From Clarkia xantiana subsp. parviflora (Eukaryota > Streptophyta > Magnoliopsida > Myrtales > Onagraceae): DNA of 64,000 nt. The position numbers were made by a program, and so were the translations under genes. The stretch is from contig JAPTYO010000010.1 of the NCBI GenBank assembly GCA_036873135.1, positions 18,531,772 through 18,595,771 of the forward strand. Reading direction: 5' to 3'. Shown one piece after another: positions 23,419 through 34,632 of this stretch. The notes beneath the pieces are model-generated. The model was not told the DNA's origin, made no database searches, and was given only the letters and a program-made list of their open reading frames with translations. How positions within the stretch are numbered: the stretch's first letter is position 1; every line of letters starts with the position of its first letter.

Positions 23419-24025
23419 GAAACAACCTATAAACTGTCTGAACTGTCTGAAGTTTGCCCGATGTGAGATTTTGGTGTCTGAAGTTTACATTGTTGATATT
23501 GACTGTCTAAAGTTTCAACTTTGTTAAAATTTGCTATATCCGTCCAAATTTGTTGTTAAAATTGACAGAACTTGGTCATGTGCTTGTCACATGACCCGAT
23601 AAAAAAATCTCAAAATTTCCTATAGTTGAATGGTGGCCGGCCGCCGGAGTTTAGGGTGGTGGCATGCCGGAGTAGGGTGGTGGCCGACCGGAGTAAACAC
23701 AATTGTATCAGGGGAAATTTCGACTTTTCACATCATTATGTCAAATTTGACAGCAAAATGGACGGAAAACCATTCAACAAAGTTGAAACTTCAGACAGTC
23801 AATGTAAACAATTTAAACTTCAGACACCAAAATCTCACATAAGGCAAACCTCAAACAGTTTATAGGTTCTTAATCCTTAATTAAAAGAAAAATTTGGAAT
23901 TGGGGGAAGTCAAATTGAACGTTCAATTGAAAACAATTCGATGCAATTATTTTAGTTTACTCGCTAAATCAACTTACGTACCCATCAAAAGACCTCTTGT
24001 GGTCGAAATATGCTCATTTTCTATC

Positions 24026-24559
24026 GGGTTAAGAACCTATAAACTGTCTGAAGTTTGCTCCATGTGAGATTTTGGTGTCTGAAGTTTAAAATGTTAAAAT
24101 GGACAGTCCCATGTTTCATTTTTGTTGAAATTTGATGTCTCGTTGTGATTACTTTAGATAAGCTAATCCCGACAAAATCGACTGTCAAATAAGAGCTCTC
24201 ATGCACGCTCCATTCTCGTCACATTGCCGGGACCGTCACCTAAGAAGGTGGCCACATCCGCACAAGTAAATCTCACTCTATTGTCGCTGAAAATCACTCC
24301 ACACTACTCTGATGGAAACATTTTCTTTCGTATGTTCAAGTTTTAGGAGAAATTTGACGATTTTATAAAAAGTAAAGAGTGGTGGATTATGAGTGGGTGA
24401 AAGGGTCGATGAAAATGTTTGAATGGAGAGAAAAAGACGCGCGAAGACACCAAATTTCAACAAAAAAGAAACCTAGGACTGTCCATTTCAACATTTTAAA
24501 CTTCAGACACCAAAATCTCACATTGAGTAAATTTCAGACAGTTTATAGGTTCTTAACCC
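24026..24559. mobile_element. MITE family B, copy 2, intact, with perfect 9-bp TSD
   Basis: 534 bp with ends GGGTTAAGAACCTATAAACT and its inverse, followed inward by 'gtctgaagttt' and 'gagattttggtgtctgaag' on both arms. It is flanked by a perfect 9-bp repeat TTTTCTATC at 24017-24025 and 24560-24568. This copy defines the family ends used to interpret 14583-23876. Confidence 0.88.
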
Positions 24560-24792
24560 TTTTCTATCCAATTTGACGTGAATTGTAACAGAAATAACAA
24601 ATTTTCGGTTATAATATTAGGATGCGATACATTTAACTAGATTAAAAGTTACATAATTATATAATTAGAAAAACAGTACAAGTCATTTTTAAGTTATTTA
24701 TTTTAAATTTATGTGTTTTTTGTATTTTATTCTTATTGATTCACACGGTTCTAGATTCATTGCCTTTTCCCCATTATTTGAGGTTTATAGTT

Positions 24793-24924
24793 TTTTTTTT
24801 TTTTTTTGATATATTTACATTGCTTTCGCAATTTCGGGTCGGGAGCGTTAAGGTTAAAGCCCTCCCCAAGGTGGCGTCTCCGGAACGCAACTCGCTTTAC
24901 CAGTTGGTCCAACCAACCTTGGGT
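24793..24924 (-). mobile_element. SINE, family 1, copy 2 (inverted), with 16-bp TSD
   Basis: On the minus strand it begins CCCAAGGTTGGTTGGACCAA, continues CTGGTAAAGCGAGTTGCG, and ends in an A-run (plus-strand T-run from about 24793). It is flanked by TTTGAGGTTTATAGTT at 24777-24792 and 24925-24940 (16/16). It is clearly homologous to the SINE at 13226 but lacks its ~28-bp internal segment. Confidence 0.85.
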
Positions 24925-24940
24925 TTTGAGGTTTATAGTT

Positions 24941-25625
24941 AGTTTGTGGACAATTTAACTAGTAGTTTTTGCTGAATTAGAGCATTTAAAAAAAAAATAT
25001 TACAATATATTTTCTTTTAAAAATAAAATATAAATTCTAATGAGAATATCAAAATAAGATCATAATATCCGCCACCACGTGCGTATTGATAAAATTAGGG
25101 TCCATTTAACAACATTCGACGATTTACTTTTTGCCCATGGGCTTATGTGGCCGGGAGGATTCTGTTTATTTCCTAACAAAGAGTTTTCTCTGCATGCGAC
25201 CCAAAAGTTCTATATGGGCCAGGAGTAGCTCAAATGAATATTTACGTTGAGAATTTTTTTTAAAAAATAAAGGAGATTATGTATGTGTTTACATTGTATT
25301 GGACTATTGGCAAGAAATATATTTTGTCTTATTGTTGATATATATATTTGTATTTTTTTTTTGCCAAAGATATATATATATATATATATATTTGTATTTA
25401 ATCATCTTAAAACCGATGATTTTTTTTTTAATCTAAATATGTGATATATAAATGTACTTGATTAAGTTAGATAATATTGGCAATTCTTAACTAGTTATTG
25501 ATATGTGCATTCCGCGGAATTTCATACGTAAATAAAATATATGTTGTAATGCAATTGATTTACACTTTGTGTCAAAATATGTTAAAAAATAGATTTGAAA
25601 ACCTAATAATGATATATAATATAAT

Positions 25626-25670
<45 letters not shown>

Positions 25671-27616
25671 TTACTTAATTTAGCGTAAGAAACTAATAAA
25701 AAATAACTCAAGGTGCTTTAAGTATATTAGTATTAGGTTAAAAATAACATTTTGTATACAATTTGGATTAATAATCACTATAATCCAAGTTCTTATTTAA
25801 ATAAAAAAATTGCGCAAAACTCGAGTCAATAATTTCTCAAACTGTTTTTTTTTTTTTTTTAAGGATACCATATATTTATTACATATAAAATTAAAAGGGA
25901 TACCATATTTACAAGAGATTTTGATACTTTTGACTTATGGAGTGGTAAAGGCACAACTCTCCCCATCACTCTCTTCTCTCTTTTTGGATTTAAAAGATGA
26001 GTGTTTACTCCCCCCCACTCACATGGTTTGTTTCTTGGGTCTATCCTTTAACTTCACAACTTAATTCCCAATAATAAAAAGATGGCCTAGCAAAGGACAC
26101 CAAACATACACCTCACTTCATAATTAGGGTTTGTGGGGTTGCGATCTTTTACTTGGATGTATAGAAAACCCACCCTCTTTAAGGTGTGGATTTTTAAAAA
26201 AATATAATAGTTAATTACATAGTAATAATTAATTAAGTAGAAATAACTAATAATGCAAATTAAAGAAATAGGAAATCAAATGGAGAAATGAAGTGATCAT
26301 TCGATCCTTCCTTGCAAAGTATCTGTCAAATCTAAATCTCTTGATGAGGAGCTTTTACGCTGTAAATGGCACCCACACTTTTTGGTCCATGTCTTTTACC
26401 CCCTTTATCATTTGCGTCTTTATTTCTTTTTGGTTTCCGGTTGTCTTAAAAGCTGCTTTTATGATGTCAGTATCCGTAACATATTTATTTTACAAGTCTA
26501 ATAATTCGTGCTCGCATCGCATCAATGTGTAAAAACTAAAATGATTATCATAAATAATTTTTTATTACAAAAACTCTACTGAGATTTGAATCTAAAACAT
26601 TTAATTAAGTAATGAAGCGTTGAACCGAGTTAACGTCTTTATTTCTTTTTTCTTCACTATTTTATTCTTTTTAGTGTGCGACATGTTACCACTTAATTAG
26701 GGCTTCTTTTTGTTCGTTTTCCTTTCTTGTTCTAAGATGGCTTCACAAGATGCAAGAACCAACCCTTCAATGGATCCATCTTTTCTTCTGGCCTCTCTTT
26801 CTTTTCGTTAAGTTTTGTGCCTTTTTTCCTTTTTCTTCCTTAGCATTTTGCAGCCTTGAAAAAGTATACATCAATCGTGCACCAAATGATGAATTATTAT
26901 TATTACGAAAATTAAATCGGTTTTATTATTTAGATGGTGATATATATACTTGTCAAAATCAGTACTTTTTTTATGTGTATTATAAAATAGATTTACTAGT
27001 TTCTTGTTGTAAAAAATCCAATTATTTTATTGCAGCATACATTATAAATTAACACTATTAAATTTTTTTATGCGTTTATATATTATTTTATTTCAATATT
27101 TATAGATTTATTTTGTATTTCTTATAAAGTTTTCAAATTTTAAGTATTATTATTTAAAAGTTATAACTATTTTATGGCATTCACTAGTTTTATTGTTTTG
27201 CATATGGGTATCGATTTAATCATGTATTTGGAAAAAGAAAGTAGCTTTTTAAAACAAGAGGGAGTTTGTCTTTCATATTAGATGATGATCCCACACCACT
27301 CCACTATGTTGCTGAGGATATATATAGAAAGAAGCACATGGAGACTGATCTAGCTAAGAGTCATCTTCCTAGAAAAGACGCTTTGTAAATCCAAAAGATA
27401 CACACAAAAAAGAGTATGGAGCATCGATATGAATGAAAAAGTTAATTAAAAATTCAATAATTGACTGGCTTTATCTAACTTGTAATCAGTAGGATTGGAT
27501 ATGGTTGGTAATTGTTTTCAACTATTATTATATTATAAAATTTCAGCTTGTTTTCATTACCCATATTTTATTTTATTTTATTTTTACAAAAGGTCATTCA
27601 TTCAAACTATAAGCGA
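24941..27616. other. Intergenic AT-rich region
   Basis: No gene recognised. It has a (TA)n microsatellite at about 25628-25668 and shorter ones near 25370-25390. 25940-26060 is pyrimidine-rich. A TATA-like GATATATATAGAAAG near 27318 precedes unremarkable sequence; no start codon with a convincing ORF or known miRNA was seen behind it. Confidence 0.35.
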
Positions 27617-28135
27617 TTAAGAAATGGCAAAATTCCGATCCTTTTCGAGCATAGATAATAGAGAGTGCGGAGGTGCGCAAACCCAATTTATAGATGCACA
27701 AACCCAATTTATATGACACGACATCTTCTTGAATTGTATAGCAACCCAATTCGCACATTCATTCGCTTCTCTAGGGATTAACGACCATACAACATAACAT
27801 AAAGATTTGCTCGACGTAAAGCATTTGTAACCTATGTGACAATCCTCCAATTGGTCCGGGGAACTCCGGTCTGTAATCTTCGGACGACCTCTGATGAGTC
27901 TGACTCGATAATGATGCTTTGCCATCCCTGACTTATAGCCAAATCGATTACACATACCATCGCTTGCATTTCGATCTCTAGTGCAGTATAGCCTCTAGTG
28001 AATCGATTACAGCCCCCAAGCACCTCTCCACGTCCATCCCACGCAAGAACTCCAATACCTCCATGGCCTCAAATGTCGTCAAATGAAGCGTCACAATTAA
28101 GTTTCACCACGCTAGCTGGAGGGGGTAACTAAATA
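27617..28135 (-). pseudogene. RNase H-like (RVT_3) domain relic, probably from a LINE
   Basis: Read leftward from about 28135: VVKLNCDASFDDI, a stop where the family has a residue, GHGGIGVLAWDGRGEV, LGGCNRFTRGYTALEIEMQA, MVCVIDLAISQGWQSIIIES, DSSEVVRRLQ. A frameshift near 27840 follows, then SLCYVVWSLIPREANECANW. The catalytic Asp (NCDAS), Glu (ALEIE) and Asp (ESDSS) of RNase H are all still present. Such domains occur at the 3' end of plant LINEs and as free-standing relics. One stop and one frameshift make it non-functional. Confidence 0.8.
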
Positions 28136-29568
28136 CTGGTTATTATGTCATGTGTGGCGACTTGTGCCGGCCGTGTCGGTGCTGCCTATTCGGTTGAATT
28201 GAGAATTCATTGAAGTCGCTCAAGATCTTTGTCGAAGTGACATTGGGTTCAGAGGTTCTCCACTATGCATAACTCTGCACCGTTCTTTCCAAAAGTTCAA
28301 GGAAGGTTTTCTCGTCCATCGGCTTTTTACGGAGGCCTAAAATTTGGAAGGAAGTTAAAAATTATGTTCAAGAGTAAGGATTCTGTTAGAGACAAATAAC
28401 TAGTATAAACAAATTTTAGGGGGCAAATATTATATTTTAAATGATCAAATTTAAAAAATTACAAATTTTACGGTATAAATTGCACTTCACAAAAAGTAGA
28501 GGGGGCATTTGATGTACGGTCCCATTGTGCATTCGTCACGAGCTTTTAGAACATGTTTCACAAGTATCATGCTTGTGTTTTTTTTTACTAATAGAGAAGA
28601 CTTAATTGTAATGTATGTAAAATTTTAAAAGTATGATTTTTTTTTTTTTTTAGTTACACTTAGAATTTGCATACATAATTATTAATGTCATTTTCCCTAT
28701 ACAGTTCACCTTAAGGGTAATAGAAAAAATGTAAAAAAAAGTACCACAAATATAATACTTGTGAAGTATGATAGAAATACTCATTCATCACTGCCTATAA
28801 CACATTCCGAAGATTGGTTTTACTTTCTTTATTTGGGAGTTTTTCTCCTTACCCGAAAACTAGGGTTGGGCATTTAAACTTATCTGGAACCAGACCGGTT
28901 TCAAACATATCAAGTCTACAAGGAGTGAACTATTACCAAAAATTGTAAATATACTTATATGTAGAACCGGCTATGTACTGGAACGGAACCAGTTTGGAAT
29001 TGTTTAAAAAAAAAAATCAGTGTAAATCTTCATATAAAAGATCGGGACTGGTTCGAATCCGAATCGAAACTGTTTTTTGAACATCAGTTTCGAATCAATC
29101 CAGAATCGGTTCCAACCAGATTCTACGATAAATAAATTAGTACAAGCAAATCGGTCAACTATGGACCGATTGAATACCCAACCGTACTAAAAACAGTTGA
29201 AGTTAGGTTATTTATCATATCTATGTTAGATCGGCTGGATGTTATTTTGTTAGAGTTTGTATTGATTTAGCTTATTTGTTGTTCTTTAGTTGTAATATTT
29301 ATCTTATTATTAGTGGAATTTTATTACTAAAAAACTTGGGTATCCCTCTATCTATTGTTTTTGCGACAATATTAGAGCCATATATATAAGTTAAGCGTTA
29401 ATCCAGCGTTCCGCTTAAAAAAAAAATCTCGTCATTGATTACCATTTTGTTTGTGATAAAGTCCAAAATGTGCTTCTCCATATAAAATATGTATACTGTC
29501 AAAATCGAATAATAATTATTTTAAAATCTGATACCTATAGAATGAAACATTAAAATAAAAATAACATA
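28136..29568. other. Intergenic AT-rich region
   Basis: No gene seen. 28860-29200 contains repeated 'accggtt/gaaccgg' motifs like those near 13100, 21750, 43600, 54650 and 57450, a common decayed repeat of this genome. Homopolymer runs of A/T near 28570-28740. Confidence 0.35.
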
Positions 29569-29910
29569 TATTTCATTGGGTCAATAACTTGGGAGAGGTC
29601 TGAAGATTGACCCTTGTGAATTTGAGAGGTCTGAAGATTGAAATGGTGATAACAGAGGTCTGAAGTTTCGACTTGTAGATAATAGAGGTCTCCGTTAGTT
29701 TTTTCCGTTAAAACTGTCGGAAGTTGGTCATGTGCATAGCATGTGACCAGAAATAAAATAAAATTCCAAAAATACCCTTCTTGCATCTCACATGATTGAA
29801 TGAAAAGAGGAAAATGCCCTTAAGGCCATCACCTAACTCCGGCCACCACCACGGCTCCGGTCGACCACCACCCAACTCCGGCGACCACCACTCACAACTC
29901 CGACGACCGT

Positions 29911-30749
29911 TGATGGATAAATGTCCAATTCGGGTTTGTGTTTACATTTCGGGCCTCGTAATCGTATCGAAAATTACATCTCGGTTTAAAAACACCTCCC
30001 ACGGTATCAAAACGGTCCGGAAGCGCCTTTACGCGCGTCCGGACCGAACCTCCAACCCGGACTTCCGGATTGCTTGCAATCCGGAGGTCCGGGTTGCGCG
30101 GCAATCCGGACCTCGCCGAATTGCCCAAATTCGACGAGGTCCAGATTACCTTACGGGTATCGCGCGACTACCGTATCCGCGATTACCGTTGCGTGTAGAG
30201 AAGTCAAGTTCGCACATTACCAATATGGATGACGGTTACCGCATGATCTTGAACCGTCATTAAACCGCTCTAAAGCCGGGTCCAGTCCCAAGAAAGCCTA
30301 TAAATAGGGGGTCTTGGCCACCCATTTTCACACATTCTCTCATTTGCCCAACTTTGGTATTTTTGAGCTCTGACTTCTCTCTAGAAATTATCTCTCTCTA
30401 GAAATTACCTTTTTGCCCTTATAGTGACTTAAGCATCGGAGAGGGCTCCGCTAGCACCACCCCCCCCCCCCTCTCCGTGCTAGCATTGGTCCTTGGTGCA
30501 GGAGCTGGCGTATGAGACACAACCTTGCCGGGTCACAACCTTGCCGGGTCACAACCTTGCAGGGTCACAACCTTGCCGGGTCACAACCTTTCCGGGTCCC
30601 AGCCTTACCGAGTCACAGCCATACCGTGACACAATCCTCATACGGGAGCAAGTCTGAACACTCGTTAGTGGCTCAACCTCCGACATAAGGATCACAGCCC
30701 GCACAACCACAGACGCATCCTCGCGACCTTGTTCAATCCGGACGCAACA
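29911..30749 (+). repeat. 5' LTR of gypsy element 2
   Basis: 839 bp, TGATGG...CAACA. TATA box TATAAATA at 30299-30306. Two features make it longer than the 3' LTR: an extra self-complementary stretch around 30050-30105 ('ccggattgcttgcaatccgg') and more units of the 16-bp repeat 'gggtcacaaccttgcc' (30520-30606, about five against about three). Confidence 0.9.
30450..30484 (+). promoter_or_regulatory. Conserved LTR stem-loop (gypsy 2, 5' LTR)
   Basis: Stem GCTAGCAC / GTGCTAGC, eight perfect pairs, around a C13-rich loop, preceded by AAGCATCGGAGAGGG. About 150 bp after the TATA box, so in the transcript. Confidence 0.6.
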
Positions 30750-30799
30750 TTGGCGCCGTCTGAGCGATTCGAACAACAAGCTACCATACCGCAGAAATC

Positions 30800-32497
30800 A
30801 TGACGAGTGATCACAACCCTCCCGAAGAGGTGAAAAACCCAAGGAAAAGGCCAGGGCGTCCCAGGAAATCCCCGGCAAACAAAAGAGCAGGAGGCCAAGC
30901 TCCAGCTGGGAGCCAGTCGGGACCCTCCCACATCCCAAGAGCTACTTCCGTAGCTTCATCCATACCGACTGACAATGTGCCCAACGCACAGCATAGAGAG
31001 CCAAAGGACAAACATCACGCATATCCACCTGGTTTCGAACCAGAAACGCACGAAGATGAATCCCAAATGCCGCAAGGCGAACAAAGAACAGGGGCAAACC
31101 CGATGCCCACCGTTACTCCAGCGATGATGGCTGCGCTGGAAGAGTTACTCGCATTCCGCGAGTCTCTAAAAAACCAAGGATACGCAGCTCAACCACCTCC
31201 AGCCAACCAACAGCATGCTGCGCCAGCAAGAGAGATGTCGCAAGACACTACTCGCTACGGCAATCCTTTCCAGGGCAGGAACCAACACGCAAGATATGAA
31301 CCTGCACGGTCATACACTCATTTCCAAAGAGCCCAACAATGGAGGAACGAAAGGCAGCCCCCATTCTACCACCCACAGCAGCCAACAAGAGATGATCATT
31401 TTCAGGCCACAAGCAGGGATCAATCTGACAATGGTCAGCAAAATCCTTCAACAGGATATGCCGAACCGGTAAAAGGGTTTACCGCTGAGATGTTAGAAGA
31501 AATGGTGGAGAAGAAGATGAAGGAAGCAAAGATGAAGGGTATGCACGCTCTTGAAGAAAGGGCGTCACATCCATTTGCTGACCACTTGATGGACAGTCGC
31601 GTCCCAGACGCACTGTATCGAATTGGAGGGGACCTCTACCGAGGAAAAGGAGACCCAGTTGAACACGTGCAAAAGCACGAGGCCTCTCTGCTAGGCAGAA
31701 CGAAGAACCCACACCATTTCGCAATGACGTTTTCACAAACTCTTGCCGGGTCAGCAGCACACTGGTTCTTCTCACTGCCACGCGGAAGCGTTACTTTATG
31801 GGCAGACCTAAAGGCCAAGTTCATTCAACGATACATGGGCGAGCGCACATTGTTGAAAGGGGCAAACGCTCTGGACGACGTTCAACAACAAAACGAAGAG
31901 TCTCTTGCCGACTACTACGTTCGCTTCAATCAGAACATCTCTGACATTCAGGGGAACCTGACTGAAGGAGAAATTGTCCGAGCATTCATTCGAAACCTCG
32001 GACGAAGAGGCAATGCCCTAGCTGAAAAAATGGCAAAACGCCCAGCAGAATCCATGGAAGAATTAGCAGCAAGAGTCAAGGAATACATAGACCTTGAAAG
32101 ATTCAGAAGCCAGAACAAGGCAAAAATCGCTGCAGCAAAGGCAAAAGATAATCCAAAGCAGAACCAACCAAAACCACACTCAAGTGGTCAACAAGGAAGA
32201 CATTGGCAACCTCAGCCGAAAATACCCTTTCAAGGAGATTTTCAGAAGCCAAATGAAGTAAATCTTGCCGACTGCATTCCCTTGAATGCCCCGCTGTCTG
32301 TAATTTTGAAAGAGATGAAGGAAGCGAATATCTGGAAGGAGCCAAACAACTTCAGGAAAGGCTCACCGGGGAAAGACAAGGACAAGTGGTGTGAAAACCA
32401 CGAGGTCTTTGGCCACGAGACCGATAGCTGCGTCAGTCTGCGCTTCCGAATCAACAACTTCGTCCTCAAGGGCGAATTGAAACAATTTGTTGATTAG
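30800..32497 (+). CDS. Gag polyprotein of gypsy element 2
   Basis: 565 codons from the ATG at 30800, 50 bp after the LTR. Residues 1-60 are basic and Pro/Ser-rich (RKRPGRPRKSPANKR). The Gag domain spans about residues 230-440: YRGKGDPVEHVQKHEASLLG, HHFAMTFSQTLAGSAAHWFF, FIQRYMGERTLLKGANALDD, DYYVRFNQNISDIQGNLTEG, EIVRAFIRNLGRRGNALAEK. A CHHC knuckle CENHEVFGHETDSC closes it. The frame ends at TAG 32495-32497, where gypsy 1 has a Gln codon (CAA), and continues open beyond it in the same frame to about 32770. It packages the element RNA into particles. The TAG may be a plain mutation or a read-through site. Confidence 0.88.
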   Translation: MTSDHNPPEEVKNPRKRPGRPRKSPANKRAGGQAPAGSQSGPSHIPRATSVASSIPTDNVPNAQHREPKDKHHAYPPGFEPETHEDESQMPQGEQRTGANPMPTVTPAMMAALEELLAFRESLKNQGYAAQPPPANQQHAAPAREMSQDTTRYGNPFQGRNQHARYEPARSYTHFQRAQQWRNERQPPFYHPQQPTRDDHFQATSRDQSDNGQQNPSTGYAEPVKGFTAEMLEEMVEKKMKEAKMKGMHALEERASHPFADHLMDSRVPDALYRIGGDLYRGKGDPVEHVQKHEASLLGRTKNPHHFAMTFSQTLAGSAAHWFFSLPRGSVTLWADLKAKFIQRYMGERTLLKGANALDDVQQQNEESLADYYVRFNQNISDIQGNLTEGEIVRAFIRNLGRRGNALAEKMAKRPAESMEELAARVKEYIDLERFRSQNKAKIAAAKAKDNPKQNQPKPHSSGQQGRHWQPQPKIPFQGDFQKPNEVNLADCIPLNAPLSVILKEMKEANIWKEPNNFRKGSPGKDKDKWCENHEVFGHETDSCVSLRFRINNFVLKGELKQFVD

Positions 32498-33902
32498 GGC
32501 AACAACCCCCCGAGAAAGGCTCAACCAGAGTCGTCAAAAAGAGGAAACAAGGGAAAAGAGAAGGTCAATGACAACCCTCCGCCAGCCAAGCGAGGTGTAA
32601 TCAACGTCATACACGGAGGGCCTGCCGCCGGAGGACAAGTATCTAATGCTCGGGACATTTATGCATCCCAAGCAGCAACACTGCCGAAGTACGGAAAGCG
32701 CAAACAACCCGAACAAGAAGACACAGTCATCCAATTTTCCAGGGAAGACTTAAAGCATATCGTTTACCCCCCACGATGATGCTTTAGTCATTACCATGGA
32801 CATTGACGGGTACGATGTGAAAAGAATTCTTGTGGATGGTGGAAGTTCTGCTGACATTCTACATGTCAGAGACCTGGAGCAACTAGGAAAATCTGTCAAG
32901 GACTTGTCCCCAGGAACCTTCTCTTTAGTCAGCTTCGCAGGAGCAGCTACACAACCCTTGGGTACAATCACACTTCCTGTCATCCTTGGCCAGGGGTGGA
33001 GAGCATTGCATATCAACGTCACTTTCGTAGTTGTAGAATCCCTCGGAGCCTACAACGGAATCTTGGGACGAACAACGATCAACCCCTATGTGATCGTGCC
33101 CTCCACTGTCCACCAAAAGATGAAGTTCCCTACAGAACATGGGATTAGGGAAGTGCTCGGCGATCAGATAACCGCAAGACGTTGTTACGTCAATGCCTTG
33201 AGAGCAAAGCACCAATACCATGTGGCCATGATAAATTCTTTCAAGAGGCAGAAAGTTGTTGATGAAAGAAAGAAGCAATTGATGGAACAAGCTGTTACAG
33301 TTTGGAACCAACAGGGAAGCATCCAATTCTCACCATGGCACCAGATTTGGCTCGTTAAGCAGGGAGAAGACGAGCCAATCATGGAATACTTCATCAGATT
33401 TGCCTCTAACGCCTCAACCGCGAAAGCAACAAGAGAAGAAGTGATAAGCGTGTTCTATGCAAACATGAACGCCAAATCTTTCCTTCTCTTTGGACGAACT
33501 CATGGATGGCAAACAACAAAAACCATGGCGGATCTAAAGAATAAGCTTGAGACAGCAGTCTTGTGCGAGCAAGAACTGAGGTGGGGTACACCCCTCAGTT
33601 GGGACAAAGGAGTTCGAGCAGAAACGAACAATGATATCGACAACATCTTCACACCGCTAAACACGGTGGCTGAAGACATTTACGTCAACCTGCTGGAAAA
33701 CAAGCTCCCAAGTCCGCTTGTCCCGGAGACAGCTTTCTTGGGCAACAACATCAGAGAATGGTGCAAGTACCATAAAACTTGGGGGCACAACACAAACATG
33801 TGTCCACCATTAAACTGGGAAATTGAGGAATGCATCACCCTAGGTGCATTGAGGCGATTTGTTGCAACCAACTACGCAACATCGTCATCAAACCAGCCAT
33901 GA
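32498..33902 (+). pseudogene. Retropepsin plus second Gag-like module of gypsy element 2
   Basis: After the TAG the frame continues ([30 protein letters not shown]) until a run of six C near 32768-32773. It shifts by one there relative to gypsy 1 and is open again at 32796-33902. The protease part has [12 protein letters not shown] and [13 protein letters not shown]. From about 33230 a different module begins: [20 protein letters not shown] and [16 protein letters not shown], which resembles a diverged Gag. It ends with a knuckle [14 protein letters not shown] of the same C-x2-H-x4-H-x4-C spacing as the first Gag, then GALRRFV. It ends at TGA 33900-33902. No polymerase follows. Confidence 0.78.
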
Positions 33903-34632
33903 TGAAACGGGAGAAACAACTATCTTTTAGATTACTTTGCGCATTCCTAGTACTTCTAGTATAATCAATGTAAATACACGCAAGTATCTAATAAAATCAA
34001 TCTACATTTGTAGGTACACACCTATCTCTTGCACGATATTCTTTGGATTAAACGCGAAGCAACTAAACTACGCGCTTATTATCTACATCAATAATCCAAG
34101 AAATTATGACACGTGCAAGAAAAATCTATCACGCGTTATGACAACGTTTATCTTCAACAACAATTCACCCATATGGATGACCACATAAAAAGACATCATC
34201 ATAGAGTCAAACACTTGGAGTTAAGCCCAAGACACTTTCAAAACAACATATTGCAAATACACACAATGGATGATATTTGCATACTTAAACCAACAAGGAG
34301 TTTATTTCTCCATTTACAAATCAACATCTACATCAAGGAGGCGTTGGCAACAAAGCAATGACGCAGTGTTCACAAGCCAACTCATAAGACGCAAGGACAA
34401 CTTGCGAATTATCTACAAAAAAGGAACTTATAGCAGTTCTCTACTCAAAGAAACGACTACTCAAAGAGCCGTCACCAACAAGCAATATCTTGGATTAACA
34501 CCAAGACCTACTATCAAAGGGGGCATGTTTACTTCTAAGAGACATCTCTTTTCAGAAACAAATCCTCATATTCATAGCCATTCCCTGGATTTAGAACAGG
34601 ATGGGCAAGTACAATAACAGGGCTGACCACCC
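33903..34632 (+). other. Non-coding stretch of gypsy element 2 after the gag-protease region
   Basis: AT-rich, with only short incidental ORFs. No pol motif on either strand. It leads into the tandem array. Confidence 0.5.

Larger units (their letters stand above)
14597..23424 (+). mobile_element. Ty3-gypsy LTR element 1, interrupted by a copia element and internally deleted
   Basis: The 5' end is TGATGG at 14597. The 3' end is recognised as GAAACA at 23419-23424, the last six bases of the 5' LTR (which ends GACGAAACA). The 5-bp duplication ACCTA at 14592-14596 and 23425-23429 flanks exactly these ends, which closes the element. Everything after about 17890 except those six bases is a copia element in the opposite direction. 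The gypsy 3' half was therefore deleted and the copia LTR lies only 6 bp from the gypsy terminus. Confidence 0.82.
14583..23876. mobile_element. MITE family B, copy 1, split by a gypsy element
   Basis: The first 14 bases GGGTTAAGAACCTA (14583-14596) are the left terminal repeat. The rest of the MITE resumes at 23425 with ACCTATAAACTGTCTG and ends near 23876 with the inverted ...TATAGGTTCTTAATCC. The intact copy at 24026-24559 shows these parts are normally continuous. A short GC-rich core (about 23625-23700, 'ggtggccggccgccggag') is present. Confidence 0.8.

Noticed and set aside
32830..32870. Retropepsin motif VDGGSS taken as an inactivated protease
   Set aside because: The catalytic Asp and following Gly are present; Gly in the middle position is common in plant gypsy proteases. 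Only the VDRGSS of gypsy 1 looks suspicious.
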